Positions 50,392 through 60,301 of a stretch of 64,000 nucleotides of DNA are shown here, piece by piece (the stretch's first letter is position 1; every line of letters starts with the position of its first letter). Position numbers and translations under genes: made by a program. Origin of the DNA: Nesterenkonia muleiensis (GTDB taxonomy: Bacteria; Actinomycetota; Actinomycetes; Actinomycetales; Micrococcaceae); contig NZ_QWLD01000040.1 in NCBI RefSeq assembly GCF_003600155.1, positions 124,001 through 188,000 of the forward strand, given 5' to 3'. The notes beneath the pieces are model-generated. The model did not search any database, was not told where the DNA came from, and saw nothing but the letters and a program-made list of their open reading frames with translations.

Positions 50392-50960
50392 CGGATTCGC
50401 CACGCCAGCGCAGGTACCGGGCTCGAGAGCAGCAGATCCTCGCACTCGCCCGGAAGATCGCCGAGGAGGAAGGTTGGCCGGCGGTCACCACTCGGCGGCT
50501 GGCCCAGGAGATCGACCACAGTCAACCGGTGATCTACCAGCATTTCGGCAGCCGCGAGCAGCTGATCCGTGCGGTGACCGTACAGGGCTTCGCCGAGCTG
50601 GCTGCTCTGGTGCGCGATATCGCAGAGGCTGGGCGACCGGCGCTGGAGAGCCTCTGCCGGGCCTATCTGGACTTCGGCACACGCAACCCAGCGCTGTATG
50701 AGGCCATGTTCACTCGGCCGACTGAGCTTCCTTTCGCGCAGTCCGATACCCCGGCTGAGCTGCGGGATTCATTCGAGGTGCTGGCCGATGCTGTCGCCCG
50801 TGAGGCCAATTTCTCAGATGACGACGACGTCGCGGCTCTGACCGAGCTCTTCTGGGCCACCTGCCACGGACTGACCAGCCTGCATTCCGCTGGCCGGATC
50901 CCGGAGCATCACCTGGACCATCAGATCCGACGCATCTCCTCGATGATCCGCGGGGACTGA
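50388..50960 (+). CDS. TetR-family regulator with WHG domain
   Basis: A 190-residue repressor. The HTH is TRRLAQEIDHSQPVIYQHFGSREQLI, and the WHG-type C-terminal domain includes LTELFWATCHGLTSLHSAGRI. I use the GTG overlapping the DUF4267 stop; the 140-codon extension upstream is a different frame of that gene. It likely controls its own operon through the two CTATC palindromes. Confidence 0.88.
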   Translation: MTDSPRQRRYRAREQQILALARKIAEEEGWPAVTTRRLAQEIDHSQPVIYQHFGSREQLIRAVTVQGFAELAALVRDIAEAGRPALESLCRAYLDFGTRNPALYEAMFTRPTELPFAQSDTPAELRDSFEVLADAVAREANFSDDDDVAALTELFWATCHGLTSLHSAGRIPEHHLDHQIRRISSMIRGD

Positions 50961-51046
50961 CCTGAATCATCCTTCCGGAGGATTCGCGCCGGGCGCAGGG
51001 CGGATAGCGTGAGAGTGCTCGAACAGCTCATGAGAAGAGGCCGGCT

Positions 51047-51523
51047 TTGTCCGCAGAAGGATCAGCGACATCACAGACGCCGCATCGTCAGGCGCTTATC
51101 TGGCAGCGCGCCGAAAATACAGCGATTGCCCTCGGCGTCGTTCTGGTCGTTATCGCCCTGGGGCAGCCGTGGTGGGTGCTGCTGGCAGCGTTTCTCGTCT
51201 TTGACCTCTCAGCCCTGGGCTATCTGATCAGTCAGCGTGCGGGAGCGCTCTGCTACAACCTGGTACACAACTATACGGTTCCGGCTGCGCTGATCGCCGT
51301 GTGGGCAGTGCTGCAGTGGCGTGATGCCGAGGCTTCGTGGCTGGTGCTGCTGGCCGCCTGCTGGGTGTTCCACGTCGCCGTCGACCGCGCCCTGGGCTAC
51401 GGGCTGAAGCTCGGCCCGTTCAAGCACACGCACCTGGGCATCATCGGGAAGCAGCCACAGATTCCGGAGGACGCAGATTCACCTCTTGCCCCGCAGCAAA
51501 GAAGAGTTCCTGACCAGAGATAA
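51047..51523 (+). CDS. DUF4260-family membrane protein
   Basis: A 158-residue protein with four hydrophobic helices and DUF4260 landmarks: PWWVLLAAFLVFDLSALGYL, CYNLVHNYTVPAALIAVW and a FHVAVDRALGYGLKLGPFKHTHLG tail with conserved His and Asp. The start is TTG, with AAGAGG seven bases upstream; no ATG fits. The function is unknown. Confidence 0.82.
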   Translation: MSAEGSATSQTPHRQALIWQRAENTAIALGVVLVVIALGQPWWVLLAAFLVFDLSALGYLISQRAGALCYNLVHNYTVPAALIAVWAVLQWRDAEASWLVLLAACWVFHVAVDRALGYGLKLGPFKHTHLGIIGKQPQIPEDADSPLAPQQRRVPDQR

Positions 51524-51570
51524 CGCACGGTCAATCAGCAGAAACCTAGGCCCAGTACTAGAGTGACTAC

Positions 51571-52275
51571 ATGCGTAAGAGACCTGACTGGATGCTGGAT
51601 GAAACAGCTTTCGTCGGTCGCGAGAACCTCGATTCCGCACATGTTGCTCGATACGATGACAAAGAGGATGCGGAAGCCACGAGCGAAGTCGAACTGCTCC
51701 GTTCCTTGGGTCTTGACTCGTCCTCACTCGTTCTCGAATTCGGCTCAGGCACCGGGCAATTCGCTGTTGCCGCTGCGTCGGTTGTTGAGCACGTCGTCGC
51801 GATTGATCCCTCGCCGCCGATGCTGGCCTGTCTCCGGGAGAAGATTGCTGCTGGGGGTTTGAACAACATCGACACAGTGCACGGCGGTTTCCTCACCTAC
51901 GACCATGCCCGTCGTCCAGCCGACATTGTGTATTCCCGGTACGCTTTGCATCATCTTCCCGACGCATGGAAAGCAATCGCTCTGGCACGAATCCGTTCGA
52001 TGATGAAACCAGGCGGCATCCTCAGACTCTGGGACGTTGTCTACGACTTTGACCCTGCCGAGGCAACCGAGCGATTCGAGCAATGGTGCGCTGCCGGCGG
52101 CGACACTGTTGGCGAGGAATGGAGTCGCGCGGAACTTGCCGAACATATCAGTGATGAGTACTCGACGTTCGCCTGGTTGCTGGAACCCATGCTTGAACGC
52201 AGCGGATTCCGGATCGAGAAGTCCGAACAGGTTTTTGACGGCTTCGGCATGCGTCACATCGCGCGTGCTGTCTGA
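51571..52275 (+). CDS. class I SAM-dependent methyltransferase
   Basis: A 234-residue methyltransferase. SAM-binding motif I is LVLEFGSGTGQFAVAAAS (about 53-70), motif II includes VVAIDPSPPML, and motif IV is VYSRYALHHLPD. The substrate is unknown; the size matches small-molecule methyltransferases. TAGAGT lies exactly six bases before the ATG and no ribosome site is present, so the message is likely leaderless. Confidence 0.87.
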   Translation: MRKRPDWMLDETAFVGRENLDSAHVARYDDKEDAEATSEVELLRSLGLDSSSLVLEFGSGTGQFAVAAASVVEHVVAIDPSPPMLACLREKIAAGGLNNIDTVHGGFLTYDHARRPADIVYSRYALHHLPDAWKAIALARIRSMMKPGGILRLWDVVYDFDPAEATERFEQWCAAGGDTVGEEWSRAELAEHISDEYSTFAWLLEPMLERSGFRIEKSEQVFDGFGMRHIARAV

Positions 52276-52284
52276 CCGGCACGT

Positions 52285-52698
52285 TTAGGGGACGACGATG
52301 GCGTTGACCTGGCGAGGTGCCCAGGCGATCTCCCAGCGGTACCCGTCCGGATCCCCGAAATAGCCGCTGTAGCCGCCCCAACTGCGGTCAACTGCCCCTG
52401 AGACAGGCTCGGCACCGGCCATACGAGCCGTCTGGAGTACGGCATCGACCTCGCTTCTTGAGCCGACGTTATGGGCGAGGGTCAGCGGAGCCACTCCGGG
52501 GCCCTGGGCGATCGGGCCGACCTCCTCTTCGAACTCTGCGGCGTCCCAAAGCGAGAAGAGCAGATGCTGGCCGGCTTTGATCATGACCACACCCGGGGCC
52601 TCCAGCTCAGGCTGCCAGCCGAGACCATCGACATAGAACCTCTTTGAGCGCGCGACATCAGCGACAGCGAGAGTGACCAGAGAGATGCGCTGTTCCAT
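52285..52698 (-). CDS. VOC-family protein
   Basis: A 137-residue VOC domain. It starts ISLVTLAVADVARSKRFYVDGLGW, has VAPLTLAHNVGSRSEVDAVLQTARMAGAE, and ends WGGYSGYFGDPDGYRWEIAWAP, the sub-type often annotated as lactoylglutathione-lyase-like. It converges on the methyltransferase with a 9-bp gap. Confidence 0.88.
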   Translation of the reverse strand: MEQRISLVTLAVADVARSKRFYVDGLGWQPELEAPGVVMIKAGQHLLFSLWDAAEFEEEVGPIAQGPGVAPLTLAHNVGSRSEVDAVLQTARMAGAEPVSGAVDRSWGGYSGYFGDPDGYRWEIAWAPRQVNAIVVP

Positions 52699-52772
52699 AT
52701 CCTCAGTGTAGTTCCGCCAGCCGTCTCCGATGCGAGCAGCATCTTCCTGTGAGGCGTGGGAGGAGCATCTGG

Positions 52773-53255
52773 TCAGAGTCCAGTTGTCCCATCAATCTGC
52801 TCGCGAAGAATGTCCGCGTGGCCAGCATGCCGAGCCGTCTCCTCAACCATATGGGCGAGGATCACCCGAAGAGAGTCTCGCGCGTCCTCACCGGGGTTCG
52901 GTATGGCCGCCCGGACAGAGAGGTCGGCCGTGGCGTGAACGATCTCGTCACTCCGTTGGCACGCGCGTTGGTAGGCCTCAACCACGTCAGCAGCCGCGAT
53001 ATCGTCCGGCACGATCATTGACTTATCAGCCTCGATCGTCTCGCCGAGAAACACGCGCTGGAACCAATGGTGCTCCACGCCTGTGAGATGGTGGACGATC
53101 CCTAGAAGACTCGTGCCGGAAGGGACCTGCGGACGCCGTAGATCCTCTTCGCTCACCCCTTCCGCAGTGCGGATCACGGAGCCTCGGACACGGTTGAGGT
53201 AAGCGAGCAGAACAAACTGCTCGGTGTACTTCTCGTCGTACTCCACATGATCCAC
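52773..53255 (-). CDS. DinB/DUF664-family protein
   Basis: A 160-residue helical bundle. Metal-ligand positions occur in LLGIVHHLTGVEHHWFQ and ETARHAGHADILREQIDG, the same hallmark as the gene at 33777. The C-terminus stops soon after the hallmark and lacks the tail of the paralogue. No regulator is adjacent. Confidence 0.87.
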   Translation of the reverse strand: MDHVEYDEKYTEQFVLLAYLNRVRGSVIRTAEGVSEEDLRRPQVPSGTSLLGIVHHLTGVEHHWFQRVFLGETIEADKSMIVPDDIAAADVVEAYQRACQRSDEIVHATADLSVRAAIPNPGEDARDSLRVILAHMVEETARHAGHADILREQIDGTTGL

Positions 53256-53345
53256 AGTGATGCGCCATTCTCAATGTAGTGCCGGTGAACTTATCGTGCT
53301 GATGCCAAGAGCTGCGCTTTAACGGATCGCGCTCGGCGTTAACAT

Positions 53346-54224
53346 TCACTGTACCTGTGTCGCTGCGCGCATGGATTCGATGATCCGGTCGAAGTCCTCC
53401 ACCCCGTGCCCGGCGTCGATCTGTTGCTGGATGAGCCGCTGGACCGTCTCCACCGGTGCGGCGGTGATGCCCTGTTCGCGGCTGGCCCGGTTAATTGTCT
53501 CCAGCAGCGTCGTCGTCCATTCCAGACTCTGCAGCGGTTGGCTGTAGTCGCCGGTGTCCAGGTGTTCGGTGGAGTGTCCTAACAGTTCGGTCATGGCGGC
53601 CAGGAACGGAGCGGCGCGTTGGGCGTAGCTGCTTGCCGGGATGGCGACCGATTGCAGCATGGCCACACCGTGGAGGAAGCCTGCGAACATCGAATACATG
53701 CCGGAGAGCATGGCCAGATCCCAGAGCGAGGCGAGACCGGCGTCGTCGCCGTCGTAGGTGCTGGTGGCCCAGGCGTCCAGAAGCTCCCGGTGGGTGTCGA
53801 AAGCATTCTGGGAGCCGCTGTAGAGGATGACGGAGTCGGGGGAGCCGATCATTGACGGGGTGGCCATGATGGCGCCGTCCAAATACGTGATGCCGCGCTG
53901 CTCTGACCAGGCAGCGTGCTCGCGTGCCTCCTCCGGTGTGGTGGTGGTCAGGTTGATCAGGGTGCGTCCGCGTAGGGTCTCAGCCTCGGCGTCCAGCACC
54001 GCCTGGACCGAGGCGTGGTCGTAGAGGCAGACGACGATGACCTCGGAGGCGGTCATCGCCTCGCGGACCGACCCGGCCTCGGTTGCGCCTCGTCCGGTGA
54101 GTTCGCCGGCTTTGCCTGATGTGCGGTTCCAGACGGTGAGTGAGTGTCCGGCGTCGAGTGCAGTGTCGGCCAGGGCCTGGCCCATCGCGCCGAGGCCGAG
54201 CAGGGTGAGAGAGAAAGTTGTCAT
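53346..54224 (-). CDS. NAD(P)-dependent beta-hydroxyacid-dehydrogenase / imine-reductase-like protein
   Basis: A 292-residue protein. The N-terminal Rossmann domain starts LTLLGLGAMGQALADTALDAGHSLTVWNRT, and INLTTTTPEEAREHAAW and YLDGAIMATPSMIG follow. The C-terminal all-helical domain resembles imine reductases. I use the ATG with GGAG just before it. It lies divergent from an HxlR regulator, with a perfect 13-bp-arm dyad between them that probably controls it. Confidence 0.87.
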   Translation of the reverse strand: MTTFSLTLLGLGAMGQALADTALDAGHSLTVWNRTSGKAGELTGRGATEAGSVREAMTASEVIVVCLYDHASVQAVLDAEAETLRGRTLINLTTTTPEEAREHAAWSEQRGITYLDGAIMATPSMIGSPDSVILYSGSQNAFDTHRELLDAWATSTYDGDDAGLASLWDLAMLSGMYSMFAGFLHGVAMLQSVAIPASSYAQRAAPFLAAMTELLGHSTEHLDTGDYSQPLQSLEWTTTLLETINRASREQGITAAPVETVQRLIQQQIDAGHGVEDFDRIIESMRAATQVQ

Positions 54225-54252
54225 GGCTCCATGCTCTGTGGGCACCTAGACT

Positions 54253-54289
54253 TTGGGAAGTACCCACTATTTACTGGGGTACTTCCCAA
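54253..54289. promoter_or_regulatory. long inverted repeat between IRED-like and HxlR genes
   Basis: TTGGGAAGTACCC (54253-54265), an 11-bp spacer, and GGGTACTTCCCAA (54277-54289) form a perfect inverted repeat with 13-bp arms. It fills the middle of the 93-bp divergent promoter gap and is the strongest operator candidate in the window. Confidence 0.75.
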
Positions 54290-54317
54290 TTCGTAAGTCA
54301 TGGAAGAAGGAGGGCCT

Positions 54318-54686
54318 GTGCCGGTAGCTCTGTCGAAGAATCTGCGCCGTGGGCCGTATATCTGCGGTATCGACGCAGCCATGGATGTGGTCAGCGGAAA
54401 GTGGAAAGGTCTCATCCTCTGGGAGTTGGAGGCTCACGGGGTGCGGCGGTTCGCCCAGCTGCGCCGCGGGCTTCCCGGGGTCAGCGAGAAGATGCTCACC
54501 CAGCACCTGCGGGAGATGGAGCATGACGGGCTGGTGCACCGCGAGGTCTACGCGGAGGTTCCGCCCCGGGTGGAGTACTCGCTGACCGAGCACGGCCGCA
54601 GCCTCAACGCCGCGCTCGGGGCGCTGGGGGAGTGGGGCCTGGACCGCATCGAGCGCGAGCGGCTGGATACCCAGGCGGCTGTCTGA
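54318..54686 (+). CDS. HxlR-family transcriptional regulator
   Basis: A 122-residue winged helix. Its core is GIDAAMDVVSGKWKGLILWELEAHGVRRFAQL, recognition helix VSEKMLTQHLREMEHDGLV and wing PRVEYSLTEHGRSL. The conserved redox Cys sits in the N-terminal part (YICGIDAAMDV), as in HxlR proteins sensing electrophiles. AAGGAGG lies six bases before the GTG, which I prefer to an ATG at 54300. Confidence 0.9.
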   Translation: MPVALSKNLRRGPYICGIDAAMDVVSGKWKGLILWELEAHGVRRFAQLRRGLPGVSEKMLTQHLREMEHDGLVHREVYAEVPPRVEYSLTEHGRSLNAALGALGEWGLDRIERERLDTQAAV

Positions 54687-54709
54687 CGCGAACCGGGATG
54701 CTCGGTCTC

Positions 54710-54838
54710 CGCCTCACCCAGCGCCTGAGCGATGGCGGCCTCGAAAGCTGGCTCAGACTGCCGGTAGTTCCGGTAGCCGGTCCCGATCCGGCCGTAGTCG
54801 GCATCCCCTGCCGATCCGTCACTGTACTGTCGGTTCAT
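54710..54838 (-). pseudogene. N-terminal fragment of a methyltransferase
   Basis: The first 40 codons (DADYGRIGTGYRNYRQSEPAF, then EAAIAQALGEAET) match the start of UbiE-like methyltransferases, directly before the SAM-binding motif. The homology ends there and the frame runs on antisense to the HxlR gene. AAGGGG precedes the ATG. The remaining enzyme, including the SAM site, is lost. Confidence 0.6.
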
Positions 54839-54866
54839 CTCCACCCCTTGTTAATCGTTGCTGACA

Positions 54867-55259
54867 CTACGCCTGCATCGGGTCGTAAGTCCTCAGGCCG
54901 AGATGCTCGGCGGCTGCTTTCATGGTGCTGTCGTGGGTGACCACTGTTGGATTCGTCTCCGAGAGCACCGCTGTTGCCAGATGAATGGCGTCCAGCGAAC
55001 GGATATGCGGTTCGATGCTCGCGGCATAACGCAGGACTCGGTCATCGAGGCGGATGAAGGCAGTCCTGTCCAAAAGCCAGTCTCCCTCATCGAGAGGTTG
55101 GCGGTCCCGCCGCAGCACTCGGGTGAACTCCAGTCTCAGAAGCGTGGACGCAAGTAGTGTTTCTTTGTTCCCAATCGCGTGTTGAAACCATTCTTCTGCG
55201 TGGATGTCTCCGTCCGGAACAACTGTGTGCAGAGCGGCTGATGAGTCGATAAACCACAT
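54867..55259 (-). CDS. PIN-domain toxin (VapC-like)
   Basis: A 130-residue PIN nuclease. The first acidic residue is in MWFIDSSAALHTVV, the middle pair is in SLDAIHLATAVL, and the last is in VVTHDSTMKAAAEHLGL. It follows the Phd-type antitoxin by 4 bp on the same strand, the usual order. It probably cleaves RNA; the target is unknown. Confidence 0.85.
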   Translation of the reverse strand: MWFIDSSAALHTVVPDGDIHAEEWFQHAIGNKETLLASTLLRLEFTRVLRRDRQPLDEGDWLLDRTAFIRLDDRVLRYAASIEPHIRSLDAIHLATAVLSETNPTVVTHDSTMKAAAEHLGLRTYDPMQA

Positions 55260-55263
55260 TGCC

Positions 55264-55545
55264 TCAGTGGTCGCCCTTCATCTCGTCGATGAGGCGATCG
55301 ACGCGTTCAGGGTTGCGTGGTCGGTCGTAGTCGATGGGTGGCATGGGCGGAGGGTTATCCGACGGCGGGATGAGCATCCCAGACCGGCGAAGCCGCTCCA
55401 GCGGATCAAGGGAGGGTTCCCGGCGCCGGATCTCATACTTCTCCTCACCACGCTCAGTGATGATGATCAAGTCCTCGCCCAGCTCCAGGGCATTCAAGAC
55501 CTCAGCGGTCTTCTGATTGAGATCTCGCTTGGTGAAAGTCTTCAT
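55264..55545 (-). CDS. Phd/YefM-type antitoxin
   Basis: A 93-residue antitoxin. The N-terminal Phd fold is MKTFTKRDLNQKTAEVLNAL followed by EDLIIITERGEEKYEIRRRE. The Pro-rich linker (PPSDNPPPMPPIDYDRP) and C-terminal helix would bind the PIN toxin. It pairs Phd-type binding with a PIN toxin, a recognised hybrid. It faces the dialkylglycine-decarboxylase-like gene. Confidence 0.85.
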   Translation of the reverse strand: MKTFTKRDLNQKTAEVLNALELGEDLIIITERGEEKYEIRRREPSLDPLERLRRSGMLIPPSDNPPPMPPIDYDRPRNPERVDRLIDEMKGDH

Positions 55546-55553
55546 ACTATTAA

Positions 55554-57026
<1,473 letters not shown>

Positions 57027-57069
57027 GGTGCTGAGCTCTCCGGTGCAGTGCCGTGGGTAGACTGTCCGG

Positions 57070-58743
57070 GTGACTCCAGAAGAACTCTCCTCCGCTGTGA
57101 AAACCACTCTCGCCGAGGCGGTCGACGCCGGCGAGATCGCCCTCGACGCCATCCCTGATGAGGTGCGAGTGGAGCGGCCCAAGAGCCGCGAGCACGGAGA
57201 CTGGGCCACCAATATCGCTCTGCAGCTGGCCAAGCAGGCCAAGACGAATCCGCGGCAGCTGGCAGAGGTCATCGCCGCCCGGCTCACCGAGCACCAGGGC
57301 GTCGAAGCAGTGGAGATCGCCGGACCCGGGTTTATCAACATCACGATCGACGCCGCGGCCGCCGGTCAGCTTGCCCGGACCATCGTCGAGGCCGGGGACA
57401 GCTACGGCCACAACCAGGCGCTGGCCGGACACACCATCAACCTTGAATTCGTCTCGGCCAATCCCACCGGCCCGTTGCATATGGGCCACACCCGTATGGC
57501 AGCCCTCGGTGACGCTATCGGCCGGCTGCTGCGTGCCTCGGGGGCCAGCGTGACCACCGAGTACTACATCAACGACGCCGGCAATCAGATGAACAAGTTC
57601 GCTGACTCAGTCGTCGCCGCCCTGAATGGCGAGCCGACCCCCGAAGGCGGCTATCCCGGAGAGTACATTAACGACCTCGCCCGACAGATGGCTGCCCAGC
57701 GTCCCGAGCTCCGGAAGCAGCCGAGTGAAGAGACGTTGTCGGTCGTCCGGGAACTGGCCTACCGGGCGCAGCTGGCCCAGATCCAGCAGACGCTCGCCGC
57801 CTTTCACATCGAGTTCGATGTCTACTTCTCCGAGCGCGCCCTTCACGAGGAGGGCAAGATCGACGCTGCCATCGCCACCCTCCGTGAACAGGGGCATATC
57901 GAGGATCGTGACGGGGCCGTGTTCTTGCGCACCACCGACTTCGGTGACGACAAGGACAGAGTGCTCATCAAGGCTGACGGGGAGCCCACCTATTTCGCCG
58001 CCGACGCCGCCTACTACCTGTCCAAGCGCGAGCGTGGCTTCGAGGCGAAGATCTACCTGCTCGGCGCCGACCACCACGGCTATATCGGCCGGCTCAAGGC
58101 CATCGCCGCCTGTGCCGGAGACGACCCTGAGAAGAACATCGAGGTACTCATTGGCCAGCTGATCAGTGTCAAAGGCGCGCGACTGTCCAAACGTGCCGGC
58201 AACGTCATCCTGCTCGAGGACCTCATCGAATGGCTCGGCACTGACGCCCTGCGCTATACCCTGGCCCGTTCCCCAGCCGACTCTCCGCTGGATGTTGACC
58301 CGGAAGTACTGCAGTCCAAGACCAATGACAACCCGGTCTTCTACGTCCAGTACGCCCACGCCCGGGCCTGCAACGCCGCCCGCAACGCCGAGGCCCAAGG
58401 AGTGGACCGCACAGGACCGGACGGAGGAGGGTTCGACGCCGCCCTGCTTACCCATGCCCGCGAGGAGGAGCTGCTGGCCCACCTCGCCACGTTCCCCAAC
58501 ACGGTCGCCCGTGCTGCAGAGCTTCGCGAGCCGCACCGGGTGGCTCGCTACCTAGAAGACCTCGCCTCGGCCTATCACGCCTGGTACGCCAAGTGCCGGA
58601 TCGCGCCCAGTGTCCACGAGGACGGCACCATGGAACCCGTCACTGATCTGCACCGCACCCGTCTGTGGCTCAACGACGCCGCCGTGCAGGTGCTGCGCAA
58701 CGGACTGGCCCTGCTGGGCGTCTCCGCACCGGAAAAGATGTGA
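57070..58743 (+). CDS. argS: arginyl-tRNA synthetase
   Basis: A 557-residue class I synthetase. An N-terminal Add-1 domain is followed by the HIGH-type motif in NPTGPLHMGHTRMAALGDA (near residue 140), and a KMSK-type loop in VKGARLSKRAGNVI (about 369-382). The DALR anticodon-binding domain ends the protein. Start GTG has TAGACT exactly six bases upstream and no ribosome site, so it is probably leaderless. Its stop is 4 bp before lysA. Confidence 0.95.
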   Translation: MTPEELSSAVKTTLAEAVDAGEIALDAIPDEVRVERPKSREHGDWATNIALQLAKQAKTNPRQLAEVIAARLTEHQGVEAVEIAGPGFINITIDAAAAGQLARTIVEAGDSYGHNQALAGHTINLEFVSANPTGPLHMGHTRMAALGDAIGRLLRASGASVTTEYYINDAGNQMNKFADSVVAALNGEPTPEGGYPGEYINDLARQMAAQRPELRKQPSEETLSVVRELAYRAQLAQIQQTLAAFHIEFDVYFSERALHEEGKIDAAIATLREQGHIEDRDGAVFLRTTDFGDDKDRVLIKADGEPTYFAADAAYYLSKRERGFEAKIYLLGADHHGYIGRLKAIAACAGDDPEKNIEVLIGQLISVKGARLSKRAGNVILLEDLIEWLGTDALRYTLARSPADSPLDVDPEVLQSKTNDNPVFYVQYAHARACNAARNAEAQGVDRTGPDGGGFDAALLTHAREEELLAHLATFPNTVARAAELREPHRVARYLEDLASAYHAWYAKCRIAPSVHEDGTMEPVTDLHRTRLWLNDAAVQVLRNGLALLGVSAPEKM

Positions 58744-58747
58744 TCGC

Positions 58748-60256
58748 GTGACACCGCCTACGCCAGAGAGCGAGCAGGGGACCCGCAGCCCGTCTTGGGC
58801 TGTGGGAAGCGAGCGAACGCCCCTCGCCCCGGACTGGCTGACCGCACGGGAGAGCACCGATGACCTGGAGGCCAAGCTCTTCCCGGCAGATACCGCCCGC
58901 ACTCCCGAGGGTGAGCTGATCCTCGGCGGGGTGCCGGTGAGCGAGCTGGCCGCCAGCTACGGCACCCCGCTCTACGTCGTCTCAGAGAATGACTTCCGGG
59001 CCCGGGCCCGCGGGTTCCGCGAGGCGTTCAGCCACGCTTTCGCTCCCGAGACCTCAGTCGACGTCTTCTACGCCGGCAAGGCCTTCCTGACCACCCACGC
59101 CGCCCGTTGGGCGGCCGAGGAAGGGCTGAACATCGACACCGCCAGCGGAGGAGAGCTGGCCATCGCCCTGGCCGCAGGCGTGGAACCGACCCGAATCGGC
59201 CTGCACGGCAACAATAAATCCGACGCCGAGATCACCCGCGCGGTCGAGCTCGGCATCGGCCGGATCGTCGCCGACTCCGTGGAGGAGATCGACCGCATCT
59301 CCGCCATCGCCTCGAGCCTGGGGCGCAGCGCACTGGTGATGCTCCGGCTGACCCCGGGCGTGCACGCCTCCACCCACGAGTACATCGCCACAGCACACGA
59401 GGACCAGAAGTTCGGACTCTCCCTGACTCCGGCGCCGGGAACCCAGACCACGAGCGCCAACCCCTACCTCGGCTCCCCGGCCTGGACGGCGGTGCAACGC
59501 GCCCTCGGTGCCCCGGGAGTCGAGCTGCTCGGCCTGCACTGCCATATCGGCTCGCAGATCTTCGAACCCACAGGATTCGAACTGGCCGCCCAGAAGCTGA
59601 TCGCCTTCCTGGCACAGATCACCGCACATCACGGCGTCGTACTCGAGGAGCTAGACCTCGGCGGCGGGCACGGCATCGCCTACACCGAAGCCGACCACCC
59701 CAGGCCGCCGGAGGAGATCGCCCAAGCCCTGGCAGCGGCGGTTCGCAGCGCCTGCGCCGAACACGGCATCGGCATCCCCCGGATCAGCATCGAGCCTGGA
59801 CGCAGCATCGCCGGACCGGCCGGAGTGACCCTCTACACCGCTGGAACCACCAAGGACGTGGTGGTCAAGGACAGTCTCACCCGGCGTTACATCGCCGTGG
59901 ACGGCGGGATGGGCGACAACGCCAGGCCGGTCCTCTACGACGCCGACTATTCCGCCGTGCTGGCCTCAGCGCAGGTCACCGGTGAGCACCTGTTGTCTCG
60001 CATTGTGGGAAAGCACTGTGAATCCGGAGACATCGTGGTCAGAAACGTATACTTGCCAGCGGCTGTGTCCCGCGGAGACCTCCTCGCAGTACCGGCCACA
60101 GGCGCCTACTGCCACTCGCTGTCGAGCAACTACAACTACTTGACCCGGCCCGCGGTGGTCGCCGTCCGGAACGGTCAGGCCCAGCTGCTCATCCGCCGGG
60201 AGACCGAAGAGATGATGCTCGCCCGCGACACCGGTTACACGACCGGACAGGCCTGA
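58748..60256 (+). CDS. lysA: diaminopimelate decarboxylase
   Basis: A 502-residue PLP enzyme of fold type III that makes lysine. The Schiff-base Lys is in VDVFYAGKAFLT, the Gly-rich phosphate loop is DLGGGHGIAY, and EPGRSIAG and the final CESGD (with catalytic Cys) are present. The first 40 residues are an extension. The GTG start begins 4 bp after the argS stop; ORFs starting earlier overlap argS. Confidence 0.94.
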   Translation: MTPPTPESEQGTRSPSWAVGSERTPLAPDWLTARESTDDLEAKLFPADTARTPEGELILGGVPVSELAASYGTPLYVVSENDFRARARGFREAFSHAFAPETSVDVFYAGKAFLTTHAARWAAEEGLNIDTASGGELAIALAAGVEPTRIGLHGNNKSDAEITRAVELGIGRIVADSVEEIDRISAIASSLGRSALVMLRLTPGVHASTHEYIATAHEDQKFGLSLTPAPGTQTTSANPYLGSPAWTAVQRALGAPGVELLGLHCHIGSQIFEPTGFELAAQKLIAFLAQITAHHGVVLEELDLGGGHGIAYTEADHPRPPEEIAQALAAAVRSACAEHGIGIPRISIEPGRSIAGPAGVTLYTAGTTKDVVVKDSLTRRYIAVDGGMGDNARPVLYDADYSAVLASAQVTGEHLLSRIVGKHCESGDIVVRNVYLPAAVSRGDLLAVPATGAYCHSLSSNYNYLTRPAVVAVRNGQAQLLIRRETEEMMLARDTGYTTGQA

Positions 60257-60301
60257 CGACGTTGTACCCGCACTCGCACGCTTAACACTTAAGAGGTGAT
60301 G

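Noticed and set aside
57607-58536. A 309-codon minus-strand frame inside argS
   Set aside because: It is antisense to conserved argS motifs, with no family signature of its own.
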